A stretch of DNA of 64,000 bases from positions 2,108,001 to 2,172,000 of the forward strand of contig NZ_CP114278.1 of assembly GCF_027105095.1 (NCBI RefSeq), given 5' to 3'. Positions 25,829 to 34,534 of the stretch are shown here, in pieces. Positions within the stretch are counted from its first letter, which is position 1; every line of letters starts with the position of its first letter. The stretch is from Brevundimonas vesicularis (lineage in GTDB: Bacteria; Pseudomonadota; Alphaproteobacteria; Caulobacterales; Caulobacteraceae). The notes beneath the pieces were generated by a model. That model saw only the letters and a program-made list of their open reading frames with translations. It did no database searches and had not been told where the DNA came from. A program made the position numbers and the translations under genes.

Positions 25829-25844
25829 TTGACAGCGATGTCAA
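25829..25844. promoter_or_regulatory. LacI-family operator (TonB receptor promoter)
   Basis: TTGACAGCGATGTCAA differs by one base from the perfect palindrome at 18434. Read toward the receptor it also begins TTGACA, a -35-like hexamer, which fits repression by overlap with the promoter. Confidence 0.7.
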
Positions 25845-25938
25845 CGCCCCAGGACAATCTTTCTGGGGTTTTCTCGGGCATGAGGGATGGCGGTCACCCT
25901 CAGCAAAGAATTTGGAACCGCGAAGGTCGCTCAACTCT

Positions 25939-27444
25939 CTACGACCGGCCGGCCATCGTCGCCGCCAGCGCATCGGCGTGGAACGGCAGGGCGTCAGCCG
26001 TGCGCCAGATGCTGTCACGGATCGCCGACAGTCGGCCCAGGTTGGCGTCATGACCGATGACGTCGGAAATCGGGTGACGTCCCTGCGGCGTCAGCCCCTG
26101 CCCCACCGCGACCGCCAGCCAACTTGATTCGGAAAAGATGTCATGGTCGCGCCTGACGATCCGACCCGTCTCCTCGAACAGGGCGATCTTGGCCGCCAGC
26201 CGGTCCGGGATCGGCATGTCGCGCACCTGCTGCCAGAAGCCCCCTTCCCGCTGCGTGACCTTGTAGTGCAGGATCAGGAAGTCGCGGACGGTGACGAATT
26301 CCTCCTCCATCAGCGCGTTGAACTCGCGGCGAAGGCCCTCGCTGTCTTTGTGCGATGGAAACAGGGTGATCAGCTTGGTGATGGCGCTCTGGATCAGGTG
26401 AATGCTGGTCGATTCAAGCGGCTCAAGGAATCCGCTGGACAATCCAACCGCCACGCAGTTGCGCTTCCAGCAGTCCTTGCGCCTGCCCGTGGCGAACCGT
26501 AGGCGACGCGGCTCGGCCAGAGCCGTACCCTCCAGCCGCGACATCAGCGCGTCCTCGGCGGCCTGATGCGAGAGATGCGCCGAGGAATAGACGTAGCCAT
26601 TGCCCACCCGGTGTTGCAGCGGGATGCGCCATTGCCATCCGGCCTCGCGCGCCGTCGAACGCGTGTAGGGCGATAAGGGCTCCTCACGCTCGCACGGCAC
26701 GGCGACAGCGCTGTCACACGGAAGCCAGGAACTCCAGTCCTCATAGCCTGACTTCAACGCCTGCTCGATCAGAAGGCCGATGAAGCCGGTGCAATCGATG
26801 AAGAAGTCGCCTTCGACGATCCGCCCGTCGTCCAGCCTGACGCCCGAGATATCGCCATCCGCTGCCTGCTGGACCTCGACCACCCGCCCCTCATGGCGAA
26901 CGACACCCAGCCCTTCCGCAAAGCGGCGCAGGAAGCCCGCATAGAGCGCCGCATCGAAATGATAGGCGTATCCCAAGCTGGACAATGGCGACTGCGGCCC
27001 GCCCTGCGGATGAACAAAACGGCCACGGCGCGCGGCCTGCCAGGCCATGGAATAGGTTTCCAGCGGCTCCGACCCGCCTTCGGCGCAGGCTTTCAACCAG
27101 AAATGATGAAAGGCGATGCCTTCCATATCCAGCCCGAAGGCGCCGAACGGATGGAAATAGCGCTCGCCCTCGCGTCGCCAGCCGTCGAACTCGATCCCCA
27201 GCTTGAACGTGGCCTTGGTCTCTCGCAGGAAGTCCGCCTCGTCGATCCCCAGGCGCGCGTTGAACTTCAGGATTTCGGGGATCGTCGCCTCGCCGACGCC
27301 GATGATGCCGATCGCCTCGGATTCGACCAAGGTCACGGTCTTGCCGGCGCCCTCGAACGCCTGCGCCAGCGCCGCCGCCGCCATCCAGCCAGCCGTGCCG
27401 CCCCCGACGATGACGATGCGATCTATGATTGAGCCGTCAGACAA
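25939..27444 (-). CDS. Flavin-dependent tryptophan halogenase-family protein
   Basis: 501 residues, paralogous to the protein at 19652 and apparently intact. IVGGGTAGWMAAAAL (12-26), GVGEATIPEILKFN (49-62), Lys81 in ATFKLGIEF at the catalytic-lysine position, and the WQWRIP motif. It is directly upstream of the TonB receptor in the same direction, 196 bp apart; the gap contains its own operator, so the receptor can be transcribed separately. True substrate unknown; the TonB-receptor pairing suggests a role tied to imported carbohydrates rather than tryptophan. Confidence 0.85.
   Translation of the reverse strand: MSDGSIIDRIVIVGGGTAGWMAAAALAQAFEGAGKTVTLVESEAIGIIGVGEATIPEILKFNARLGIDEADFLRETKATFKLGIEFDGWRREGERYFHPFGAFGLDMEGIAFHHFWLKACAEGGSEPLETYSMAWQAARRGRFVHPQGGPQSPLSSLGYAYHFDAALYAGFLRRFAEGLGVVRHEGRVVEVQQAADGDISGVRLDDGRIVEGDFFIDCTGFIGLLIEQALKSGYEDWSSWLPCDSAVAVPCEREEPLSPYTRSTAREAGWQWRIPLQHRVGNGYVYSSAHLSHQAAEDALMSRLEGTALAEPRRLRFATGRRKDCWKRNCVAVGLSSGFLEPLESTSIHLIQSAITKLITLFPSHKDSEGLRREFNALMEEEFVTVRDFLILHYKVTQREGGFWQQVRDMPIPDRLAAKIALFEETGRIVRRDHDIFSESSWLAVAVGQGLTPQGRHPISDVIGHDANLGRLSAIRDSIWRTADALPFHADALAATMAGRS
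26703..26716. promoter_or_regulatory. Intragenic operator-like palindrome
   Basis: CGACAGCGCTGTCA matches the LacI-type palindrome TGACAGCGCTGTCA at 13 of 14 positions, inside the halogenase coding region (codons for Asp-Ser-Ala-Val). It may be coincidence of coding, or an auxiliary operator about 860 bp from the one at 25829. Confidence 0.3.
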
Positions 27445-27534
27445 CGCCGACCTCCATCGAAAACAGGGCGCTCCGGCCCGACGTCGCCCATAGCGTCATT
27501 CTCACATGGCGCCGAGACAGGAAGCGGATCGTCG

Positions 27535-28236
27535 CTAGCCCATCAGCCGCTGCAAAAACCCCGGCGCCTTGTAGGTCGAGCGGTTCATGACCACCCCGGC
27601 GATCTTGCCGCCGACGGCTTCAATCTCGTCGCGCAGGATGACCGGCGCGTGGGCGGCGGTGCTTTCTGCCGCGACCACCAGCACCGTCATGTCCACGAAG
27701 GGCGCCAGGATAATCGCCATGTCGTTGCGGTCTGCGGCGGGCGCGTCGATGACGATGGTGTCGGCGTGGGGTCGCAGCGCCTCCCAGTAGCGGGGCTCTC
27801 CGATCGCCTCGACCCGGTGTCCGGATCGCAGCGCCTCCATGTGGAAATGCGTCACCCACAGACGGCCGCCTAGGCACGACCGCGCCGTCAACAGTCGCGA
27901 GTCCGGCACCGGCTTTCCGTCGCGCCCGGTCACGCGCGGCGTCACGGCGTAAAAGCTGGATCCGTCAGGCGAGCCTTGCGCCGCCTTGCCGACCTGACCG
28001 AACCGATCCGGCTCGGCCGACACCGTCTCCAACTGCCCCTGTTGCGCCAGGTCGCCGTCGATCAGCCAGACGGGCTTGCGCGCCCGCACGGCCGCCAATC
28101 GGGCGAACTCACGCGCCACGGTCGAGACGCCCTCGCCGGTCGCGGCGGAGGCGAACTGGATCACCCGCGCACGGTGCGCCGGCGCCGGTCCCAGCGCCGC
28201 CCAAAGGCCCGCCATTTCTGAAGTCAGATCGACCAT
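27535..28236 (-). CDS. hfsB: Holdfast-type CpsD/HfsB-like protein
   Basis: 233 residues, resembling the cytoplasmic tyrosine-kinase partner (CpsD/CapB/HfsB) of polysaccharide chain-length proteins. The P-loop region reads AATGEGVSTVAREFA: the Walker A lysine of GEGKST is valine (Val37). Walker A' VWLIDGDL and the DTIVIDAPAA segment are kept. No C-terminal tyrosine cluster, so autophosphorylation is doubtful. It follows the hfsA-like gene with 47 bp between. Naming follows gene context and size; the family (ParA/BY-kinase-like) is surer than the name. Confidence 0.65.
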   Translation of the reverse strand: MVDLTSEMAGLWAALGPAPAHRARVIQFASAATGEGVSTVAREFARLAAVRARKPVWLIDGDLAQQGQLETVSAEPDRFGQVGKAAQGSPDGSSFYAVTPRVTGRDGKPVPDSRLLTARSCLGGRLWVTHFHMEALRSGHRVEAIGEPRYWEALRPHADTIVIDAPAADRNDMAIILAPFVDMTVLVVAAESTAAHAPVILRDEIEAVGGKIAGVVMNRSTYKAPGFLQRLMG

Positions 28237-28283
28237 CGAATCGCCAAGGCGTTCCCTAAGCCCTCAGCCTAGCACGACTTTAC

Positions 28284-29762
28284 CTACGCCGCCTTGGCGG
28301 GCGCGACGGCCAGGACCGGCATGTCCAGAGTGCGGCTGACCGAGGCCGGCGTCATGAAGCCGCGCCGCGTGAACACGCGCAACAGGCCGACGCACAGGGC
28401 GGTGAAGCCCGCGAACAGGAAGACCGCCGCCAGCAGCGGGATCTTCAGGCTCTTGCCCGTCGCCGGCGGCTGGGCGCGTTCGATGACGGTGACGTTGTCG
28501 GCGCCGGCGGCGACCAGGGCGTTGTCGGCGCGGCTCTGCGTCTCGCGCTGCTGGAACTCTCGGATGGAGGCGCTCAGCACTTCGCGATTGCCGGCCAGGG
28601 TCGTGTTCTCGGATTCCAGCGCCGTCAGCCGCGCCTGACGCGAACGGATATCGGCCAGCTGCCGGTCCAGGACCGCCAGACGCGCCGCGAGCGAGTCGCG
28701 CTCGGCTCGCGTGTTGATCCGCGTCGTCTCCAGCTCGGTCCAGACGGGGTTGGGGCCGGTGCGGACCTCCTTGGCCCCAACGGCCGTGCCGGTCGCGACA
28801 TAGGCTTGCAGCTGATTGATCCGCGCCTCGATGTCCTTCACCGGCTGGGCGTCGGGCTGATAGCGCGACAGCAACTGCTCGCGCTCGGTGCGCAGTTGCA
28901 GCACCTGGTCCTGGGCCGAGATGTTGAGATCCTGCTGCAGCGCCACCTCCGCCGGTGTTCCCGCCTGCTGCGCCACCAGGGTGTTCAGCCGCTGGGCGGT
29001 CTGGTTCAGCTGGCTCTGTGTCGACATCCGGTCGGTGAAGACCGTCTGATAGGTCGCCGCCAGCGTCGCCTTGGCCGCAGTGAAGTCGCCGATGTCGTTG
29101 GACGCCAGGAAGGCCTCATAGGCCCGGTCCGCATTACCGAGTTCATCCTCGAAGGCGATGCGTTGGCTGGCGATGGCCGGCGTCTTGTCCTGGAAGACTT
29201 CGCGGCGATAGATCAGATATTGCTCGATGATCGTGTTCAGGACCCGGGCCGCCCGTTCGGGATCGTCGGCCTTGTAGGTCAGGTGGATGACCGCGCTGCC
29301 CGGCGCCGTGGCGACGCCCAAGCCGCCGCCGACGGCCTTCAGCGCGGCGGAACGCGCGGCCTGCGGACTGCCCTTGGGCTGCTCGCCTAGAATGGCGGCG
29401 GGGCCCAGCGCCTCGACCACCTTCTGACGCACGACGCTGGAGCCCAGGATGGCGGCTTCGGAGTTGGCGACCTCGTCGCCTTGCGGCGCCTGGCCCCGCT
29501 CGGCCGTGCCGACGCGCGGCTGATAGACGTATTCCTGGCCCACGCCTGCGAAGACCGAGCCGGTGGCGGTGTAGCTCTTCTTCAGCGTCATGGCGGCGGC
29601 GAACCCCAGCCCGAGGATCACCACGAAGACGACGATCATCAGCAGCAGTTCGCGGAACAACAGGCCGATCACGTCCAGAACGCCGTAGCGCGGCCTTGTG
29701 GTGACGTGTGCGGTGGAGCGCATCGGGCGGGCCGAATCCCTTGAAAGGCGTGTGATCCTCAC
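28284..29762 (-). CDS. hfsA: Chain-length/export co-polymerase (Wzz/HfsA-like)
   Basis: Inner-membrane protein controlling length and export of the polysaccharide. 492 residues. One transmembrane helix near the N-terminus (about 34-57), a large periplasmic domain with long coiled-coil stretches (about 160-400; repeated Gln/Glu/Arg-rich heptads) and a second transmembrane helix (LKIPLLAAVFLFAGFTALCVGLL, near 445-465). This is the PCP-2 layout. It lacks a fused kinase domain; the separate partner is the next gene. The ATG at 29723 is an alternative start closer to the first helix. Confidence 0.75.
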   Translation of the reverse strand: MRITRLSRDSARPMRSTAHVTTRPRYGVLDVIGLLFRELLLMIVVFVVILGLGFAAAMTLKKSYTATGSVFAGVGQEYVYQPRVGTAERGQAPQGDEVANSEAAILGSSVVRQKVVEALGPAAILGEQPKGSPQAARSAALKAVGGGLGVATAPGSAVIHLTYKADDPERAARVLNTIIEQYLIYRREVFQDKTPAIASQRIAFEDELGNADRAYEAFLASNDIGDFTAAKATLAATYQTVFTDRMSTQSQLNQTAQRLNTLVAQQAGTPAEVALQQDLNISAQDQVLQLRTEREQLLSRYQPDAQPVKDIEARINQLQAYVATGTAVGAKEVRTGPNPVWTELETTRINTRAERDSLAARLAVLDRQLADIRSRQARLTALESENTTLAGNREVLSASIREFQQRETQSRADNALVAAGADNVTVIERAQPPATGKSLKIPLLAAVFLFAGFTALCVGLLRVFTRRGFMTPASVSRTLDMPVLAVAPAKAA

Positions 29763-29778
29763 CCTTCGCCCACCGGCG

Positions 29779-29793
29779 TTAACCGATGATTAC
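29779..29793. promoter_or_regulatory. CtrA-like box between hfsA and hfsD
   Basis: TTAA-N7-TTAC in the 82-bp divergent region. The CtrA consensus of Caulobacterales is TTAA-N7-TTAA, so one base differs. Cell-cycle control of these genes is plausible but not shown. Confidence 0.35.
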
Positions 29794-29844
29794 CCATAAC
29801 CGGCGAGGTTGCCTGATATCCCTCGTCGAGGCCGACCGATTCCC

Positions 29845-30594
29845 ATGCTGACCGATCGCCGCCTGTTTCTGCTGACCCTGGGTTCAGCCGCCATCGCCGC
29901 CTCGTTGGCGGGCTGCGGCGGGGCTGGCGGCGTTCGCGATCCCCGGCGCGCCGACCGTTCGCCCTACGACGCGCTCGCCGGCCTGCCCTTCGCTCCCTGG
30001 ACGGACCAGGAGCCGGAATATCTGCTGTATCCTGGCGACGAGATCGAGGTGGCGACTCCAACAGCCTCGGAGTTGACGCGCACGCTCAAAGTCGGTCCCG
30101 ATGGTCGCATCGCTCTGCCCCTGATCGGATCGGTCATGGCGGCGGATCGCACCCTGCCCCAGCTTCAGCAGGTCGTCTCTGCGGCCTATGCGACCCAGCT
30201 GGTGCGCCCTGTTGTCGAGGTCACCCTACGCCAGGCCGGCCCGATCCGCGTTTGGGTCGATGGCGAGGTGCGCAACCCGGGCGTCTTCGAAATGATCGGC
30301 GATCTGGACGCTTATCAGGCGGTGATCCAGGCCGGCGGGTTCGCCCCGACGTCGCGTCAGGACAGCGTGGCCCTGATCCGTCGCGGTCCGGGTGGATCGC
30401 GCATGATGCGCGTGGTGGACCTGCGTCCGCGTCGCGGCGAGGTCGTGCCCTTGCGGCGTGGCGACATCGTCTTCGTGCCGCGTTCGACGCTGGGCGAACT
30501 GGCGGCCTTCTTCACCCAGGTGCGCGCCGCCCTGCCTATCGGCTTCAGCTATTCGATCAACGGATCGAACGGCAACGGCTACGCACAGTTCTGA
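29845..30594 (+). CDS. hfsD: Polysaccharide export lipoprotein (Wza/HfsD-like)
   Basis: Outer-membrane export channel component. 249 residues. Twin-Arg-like N-terminus MLTDRRLFLLTLG, then lipobox ASLAGC with Cys25. The polysaccharide biosynthesis/export domain begins at LYPGDEIEVAT (about 66-76) with GPDGRIALPLIG; the SLBB domain reads GPIRVWVDGEVRNPGVFEM. Size and order fit Wza-family proteins of holdfast systems. It is divergent from hfsA, unlike the collinear arrangement I recall for some relatives. Confidence 0.78.
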   Translation: MLTDRRLFLLTLGSAAIAASLAGCGGAGGVRDPRRADRSPYDALAGLPFAPWTDQEPEYLLYPGDEIEVATPTASELTRTLKVGPDGRIALPLIGSVMAADRTLPQLQQVVSAAYATQLVRPVVEVTLRQAGPIRVWVDGEVRNPGVFEMIGDLDAYQAVIQAGGFAPTSRQDSVALIRRGPGGSRMMRVVDLRPRRGEVVPLRRGDIVFVPRSTLGELAAFFTQVRAALPIGFSYSINGSNGNGYAQF

Positions 30595-30603
30595 GCCAGT
30601 CGT

Positions 30604-30909
30604 TTAGGCGACCAGCTGAACCACGCCCTGGTCGATGTAGCGACGCGCGGCCTTCTGCGCTTCGGCGATCTCCTCGCGTTCCATCTCCAAGCTCATCTCG
30701 CGGCGATAAACGCGCGCCTCGATAGAGCCCTTCATGGCCGCCAGGTTGAAGATCATGTGGGCCGACACCCGGTCCATCGGGCAACCGCCCGATCCGGCCG
30801 AATACATCATGCCCAGTTTGAACAGGTCGTCGCCGGACATGTCCGGCGTCGGCAGCGGCAGACCGTCGTCGTGGGCCTGCAGGTCGTGCGCCATTTCTTG
30901 CGCGTTCAT
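30604..30909 (-). CDS. Small Sel1-like hypothetical protein
   Basis: 101 residues from the ATG at 30909, which has a strong ribosome-binding site (AGGAGA about 8 bases upstream). It contains a segment DDLFKLGMMYSAGSGG with DRVSAHMIFNLAA, which looks like one Sel1/TPR-like repeat (LGxxYxxGxGxxxDxxxAxxxFxxAA). It probably mediates protein contacts. It converges on hfsD with 9 bp between stops. A longer frame to 31119 has no ribosome-binding site. Confidence 0.65.
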   Translation of the reverse strand: MNAQEMAHDLQAHDDGLPLPTPDMSGDDLFKLGMMYSAGSGGCPMDRVSAHMIFNLAAMKGSIEARVYRREMSLEMEREEIAEAQKAARRYIDQGVVQLVA

Positions 30910-31225
30910 CACCGTATCTCCTGATCGGGCGCCATTCTGAGCCCGCCTCTGAGACGCCATCAAATACCGGTGGTTTGAAGTTAAAGTTAACGGCGAAACG
31001 CCTCGCCCGGACTTTTCAGTAAAACAAAAATGAATACTTCCGACGGGATTCAGACCTCGGAAATCTCTGATAAATCTCTCGTATACGCCTCGCCGGCGCG
31101 GCCCACGCGCGCTCCGCAAACCTGACGCGATCGTTCAGCGGGCATTCAGGCGCGAAATCTGACCTTGCTCATCATTAACGGGTCGGGTCGGCACATCCGT
31201 CGGCAGCCCAGAATGGAGCACGAAG
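30910..31225. other. Gene-free interval between divergent genes
   Basis: This 316-bp interval separates the Sel1-like gene (minus) from the RcnB-like gene (plus). It holds locally AT-rich stretches at about 30976-30992 (TTAAAGTTAACG) and 31014-31034 (AAAACAAAAATGAATAC), suitable for promoters. I see no RNA gene, no hairpin and no clear operator. Confidence 0.5.
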
Positions 31226-31810
31226 ATGAACCGCCTCACCAAGGCCGCCGTCGTCGCCCTCGCCCTGTCGACCACGGCCGTGCCGATGCTCGTTCAGGCG
31301 CAGGACCGCGACCGCCGCGAGTATCGCCAGGATCGCCGTGACGACCGCCGCGACTTCCGCCAGGAACGCCGTGAAGATCGCCGCGACTGGCGCGACGGTC
31401 GCTATGACAGCCGCCAGGACTATCGTCGTGATCGCCGCGACGACCGCCGCGACTACTGGGCGGAACGCCGGGACGACCGTCGCGATTGGCGCAACGACCG
31501 CTGGGACCGCAACAACAGCAACTGGTGGCGCGGCCGCTCGGACTTCCGTGGCTACAACGGTCCGCGCTCAGGCTACTGGTATGCGCCCAGCTACGGCTAT
31601 TACCGGGTCGAGCCGCGCTACAGCGGCTATCGCTGGCGCACCGGCGGCTATCTGCCGGCACAGTATCGCAGCTACTACGTCCGCGACCCCTATGTTTACG
31701 GCCTTCGCGAAGCCCCGCGCGGCTACCGCTACGTCCACGCCGGCAACGACATCCTGTTGATCGCTGTGGCCAGCGGTCTGATCGCCAGCGTCCTCTCGGG
31801 CGTCTATTAA
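31226..31810 (+). CDS. RcnB-like periplasmic protein
   Basis: 194 residues. Sec signal peptide ending near VQAQ (residue 25). Residues 26-95 are almost entirely Arg/Asp/Tyr repeats (DRRDDRRDFRQERRED pattern), followed by WWRGRSDFRGYNGPRSGYWYAP and a final RcnB-type domain (W-R-x-G-x-Y-L-P, PRGYRYVHAGNDILLI). A short hydrophobic C-terminus ends it. RcnB proteins relate to periplasmic metal homeostasis in E. coli; the role here is unknown. It precedes a larger paralogue by 163 bp with a terminator between. Confidence 0.72.
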   Translation: MNRLTKAAVVALALSTTAVPMLVQAQDRDRREYRQDRRDDRRDFRQERREDRRDWRDGRYDSRQDYRRDRRDDRRDYWAERRDDRRDWRNDRWDRNNSNWWRGRSDFRGYNGPRSGYWYAPSYGYYRVEPRYSGYRWRTGGYLPAQYRSYYVRDPYVYGLREAPRGYRYVHAGNDILLIAVASGLIASVLSGVY

Positions 31811-31834
31811 GCCCCCGTCATAACCGGACGATCG

Positions 31835-31870
31835 AACCCCGCGGGTCTTGCCTGCGGGGTTCTGCTTTTT
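31835..31870 (+). terminator. Rho-independent terminator
   Basis: AACCCCGC (31835-31842) pairs with GCGGGGTT (31854-31861), followed by CTGC and TTTTT. It closes the first RcnB-like gene. Confidence 0.7.
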
Positions 31871-31973
31871 CCGGCAGCCCCTTGATTGCGAACGGTGTTC
31901 AGACTGGGTTCATCGCCACGGATCGAAGATCGCCTCAAGCCGCCGGAGACCCGGCGTGCAGGAACCAAAGACC

Positions 31974-32915
31974 ATGAAACGCCTCCTGATGGCTTTCACC
32001 GCCATCGCCGCCGTCGCCGGCCCGCTTGCAGCCCCGATGCAGGCCCTCGCCCAGGAACAGGAACAGGAACAGCGAGAGCCGCCGCGTCGTGAACGCCCCT
32101 ATGGCGGCGCAGATCGCCCGCAAATGTCGGATGATGGGTCTCGCGAACCTCGGTTTGGACGTCCTAACCGCCCGGTCGATGACACGCCCCGTCCTGAGCG
32201 TCCCAGCCGACCCGCAAACGATACGCCCCGTCCCGAGCGCCCGTCGGGTGGCGAACGTCCCAATGCAGGCGGTCAACGTCCAGATCGTCCCGAAGGCGGC
32301 TGGAACCGGCCTGATCGTCCCAACACCGGCGGCCAACGCCTCGACCGACCCGAAGGCGGTTGGAACCGTCCCGATCGCCCGAACACCGGCGGCCAGCGTC
32401 GCGACCGCCCCGAAGGCGGCTGGAACCGACCCGATCGGCCCGACCGCCCAAATGCTGGCGTTCAACGCCCCGACCGTCCCGGAAACGGCTGGAACCGTCC
32501 CGACCGTCCAGGCTCGGGCTGGAACAGCGGCCGTGACCGCGACCGTCAGCACCGCGAGTTCCGCCAGCGCTTCAACGGCGATCAATGGCGGCGCGACTTC
32601 TATCGCAACCACCGCTCGGACTGGTGGCGCAATGATCGGCGCTTCAGGGGCTACAACGGCGTACGCGTCGGCTTCTACTTTGCGCCAGGCTGGGGCTACT
32701 ACAGCGTGCCGCGCTCCTACTGGGGCCGGTCGTGGTCGGTCGGCCAGTATCTGCCGGACGCCTTCTGGCGCTATCAGCTGAACGACTGGCGCACCTACGG
32801 CCTGGGCTATCCGCCCGATGGCACGCGCTGGGTCTCCGTCGACAACACCCTGTATCTGATCGACGAATACGACGGCTATATTATCGACGTCGTTCGCGAC
32901 GCTTGGCGCTGGTAA
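31974..32915 (+). CDS. RcnB-like protein with Pro/Arg-rich repeats
   Basis: 313 residues. Signal peptide ending near ALAQ (residue 25). Residues 30-200 are a low-complexity linker rich in RPDRP, EGGWNRPDRP and GGQR units, about 20 residues each, repeated four times with variation. The C-terminal 110 residues contain the same WWRNDRRFRGYNGVRVGFYFAPGWGYY and W-x-x-G-Q-Y-L-P features as the gene before it. Probably periplasmic or cell-envelope bound through the basic linker. It likely arose by duplication with expansion of the linker. Confidence 0.7.
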   Translation: MKRLLMAFTAIAAVAGPLAAPMQALAQEQEQEQREPPRRERPYGGADRPQMSDDGSREPRFGRPNRPVDDTPRPERPSRPANDTPRPERPSGGERPNAGGQRPDRPEGGWNRPDRPNTGGQRLDRPEGGWNRPDRPNTGGQRRDRPEGGWNRPDRPDRPNAGVQRPDRPGNGWNRPDRPGSGWNSGRDRDRQHREFRQRFNGDQWRRDFYRNHRSDWWRNDRRFRGYNGVRVGFYFAPGWGYYSVPRSYWGRSWSVGQYLPDAFWRYQLNDWRTYGLGYPPDGTRWVSVDNTLYLIDEYDGYIIDVVRDAWRW

Positions 32916-32920
32916 CAGCA

Positions 32921-32954
32921 AAGGCCCGGAGAGCAATCTCCGGGCCTTCTTTCT
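32921..32954 (+). terminator. Rho-independent terminator
   Basis: AAGGCCCGGAGA (32921-32932) and TCTCCGGGCCTT (32937-32948) form a perfect 12-bp stem with a GCAA tetraloop, followed by CTTTCT. Strong terminator for the second RcnB-like gene. Confidence 0.88.
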
Positions 32955-33016
32955 AGCTGATGTGTCGCTCAAGCAGCGAGCGACCGCGTCGCGAGCGTTA
33001 GCGACCAGCCGGGGGT

Positions 33017-33035
33017 TTGGGGGCCGCAGCCCCAA
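33017..33035 (-). terminator. Stem-loop after gatB
   Basis: TTGGGGGC (33017-33024) and GCCCCAA (33029-33035) form a short stem with one bulged base just past the gatB stop. No T-run follows, so it is a possible terminator or one copy of a dispersed Caulobacterales hairpin. Confidence 0.4.
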
Positions 33036-33038
33036 GCC

Positions 33039-34532
<1,494 letters not shown>

Positions 34533-34534
34533 GC

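Noticed and set aside
30976..30992. TTAAAGTTAA as a CtrA site
   Set aside because: The two TTAA boxes are two bases apart instead of seven.
32270..32520. Regularly spaced repeats that could suggest a CRISPR array
   Set aside because: The repeats are in frame with a coding sequence, vary in sequence and encode Pro/Arg/Trp units; there are no spacers and no cas genes.
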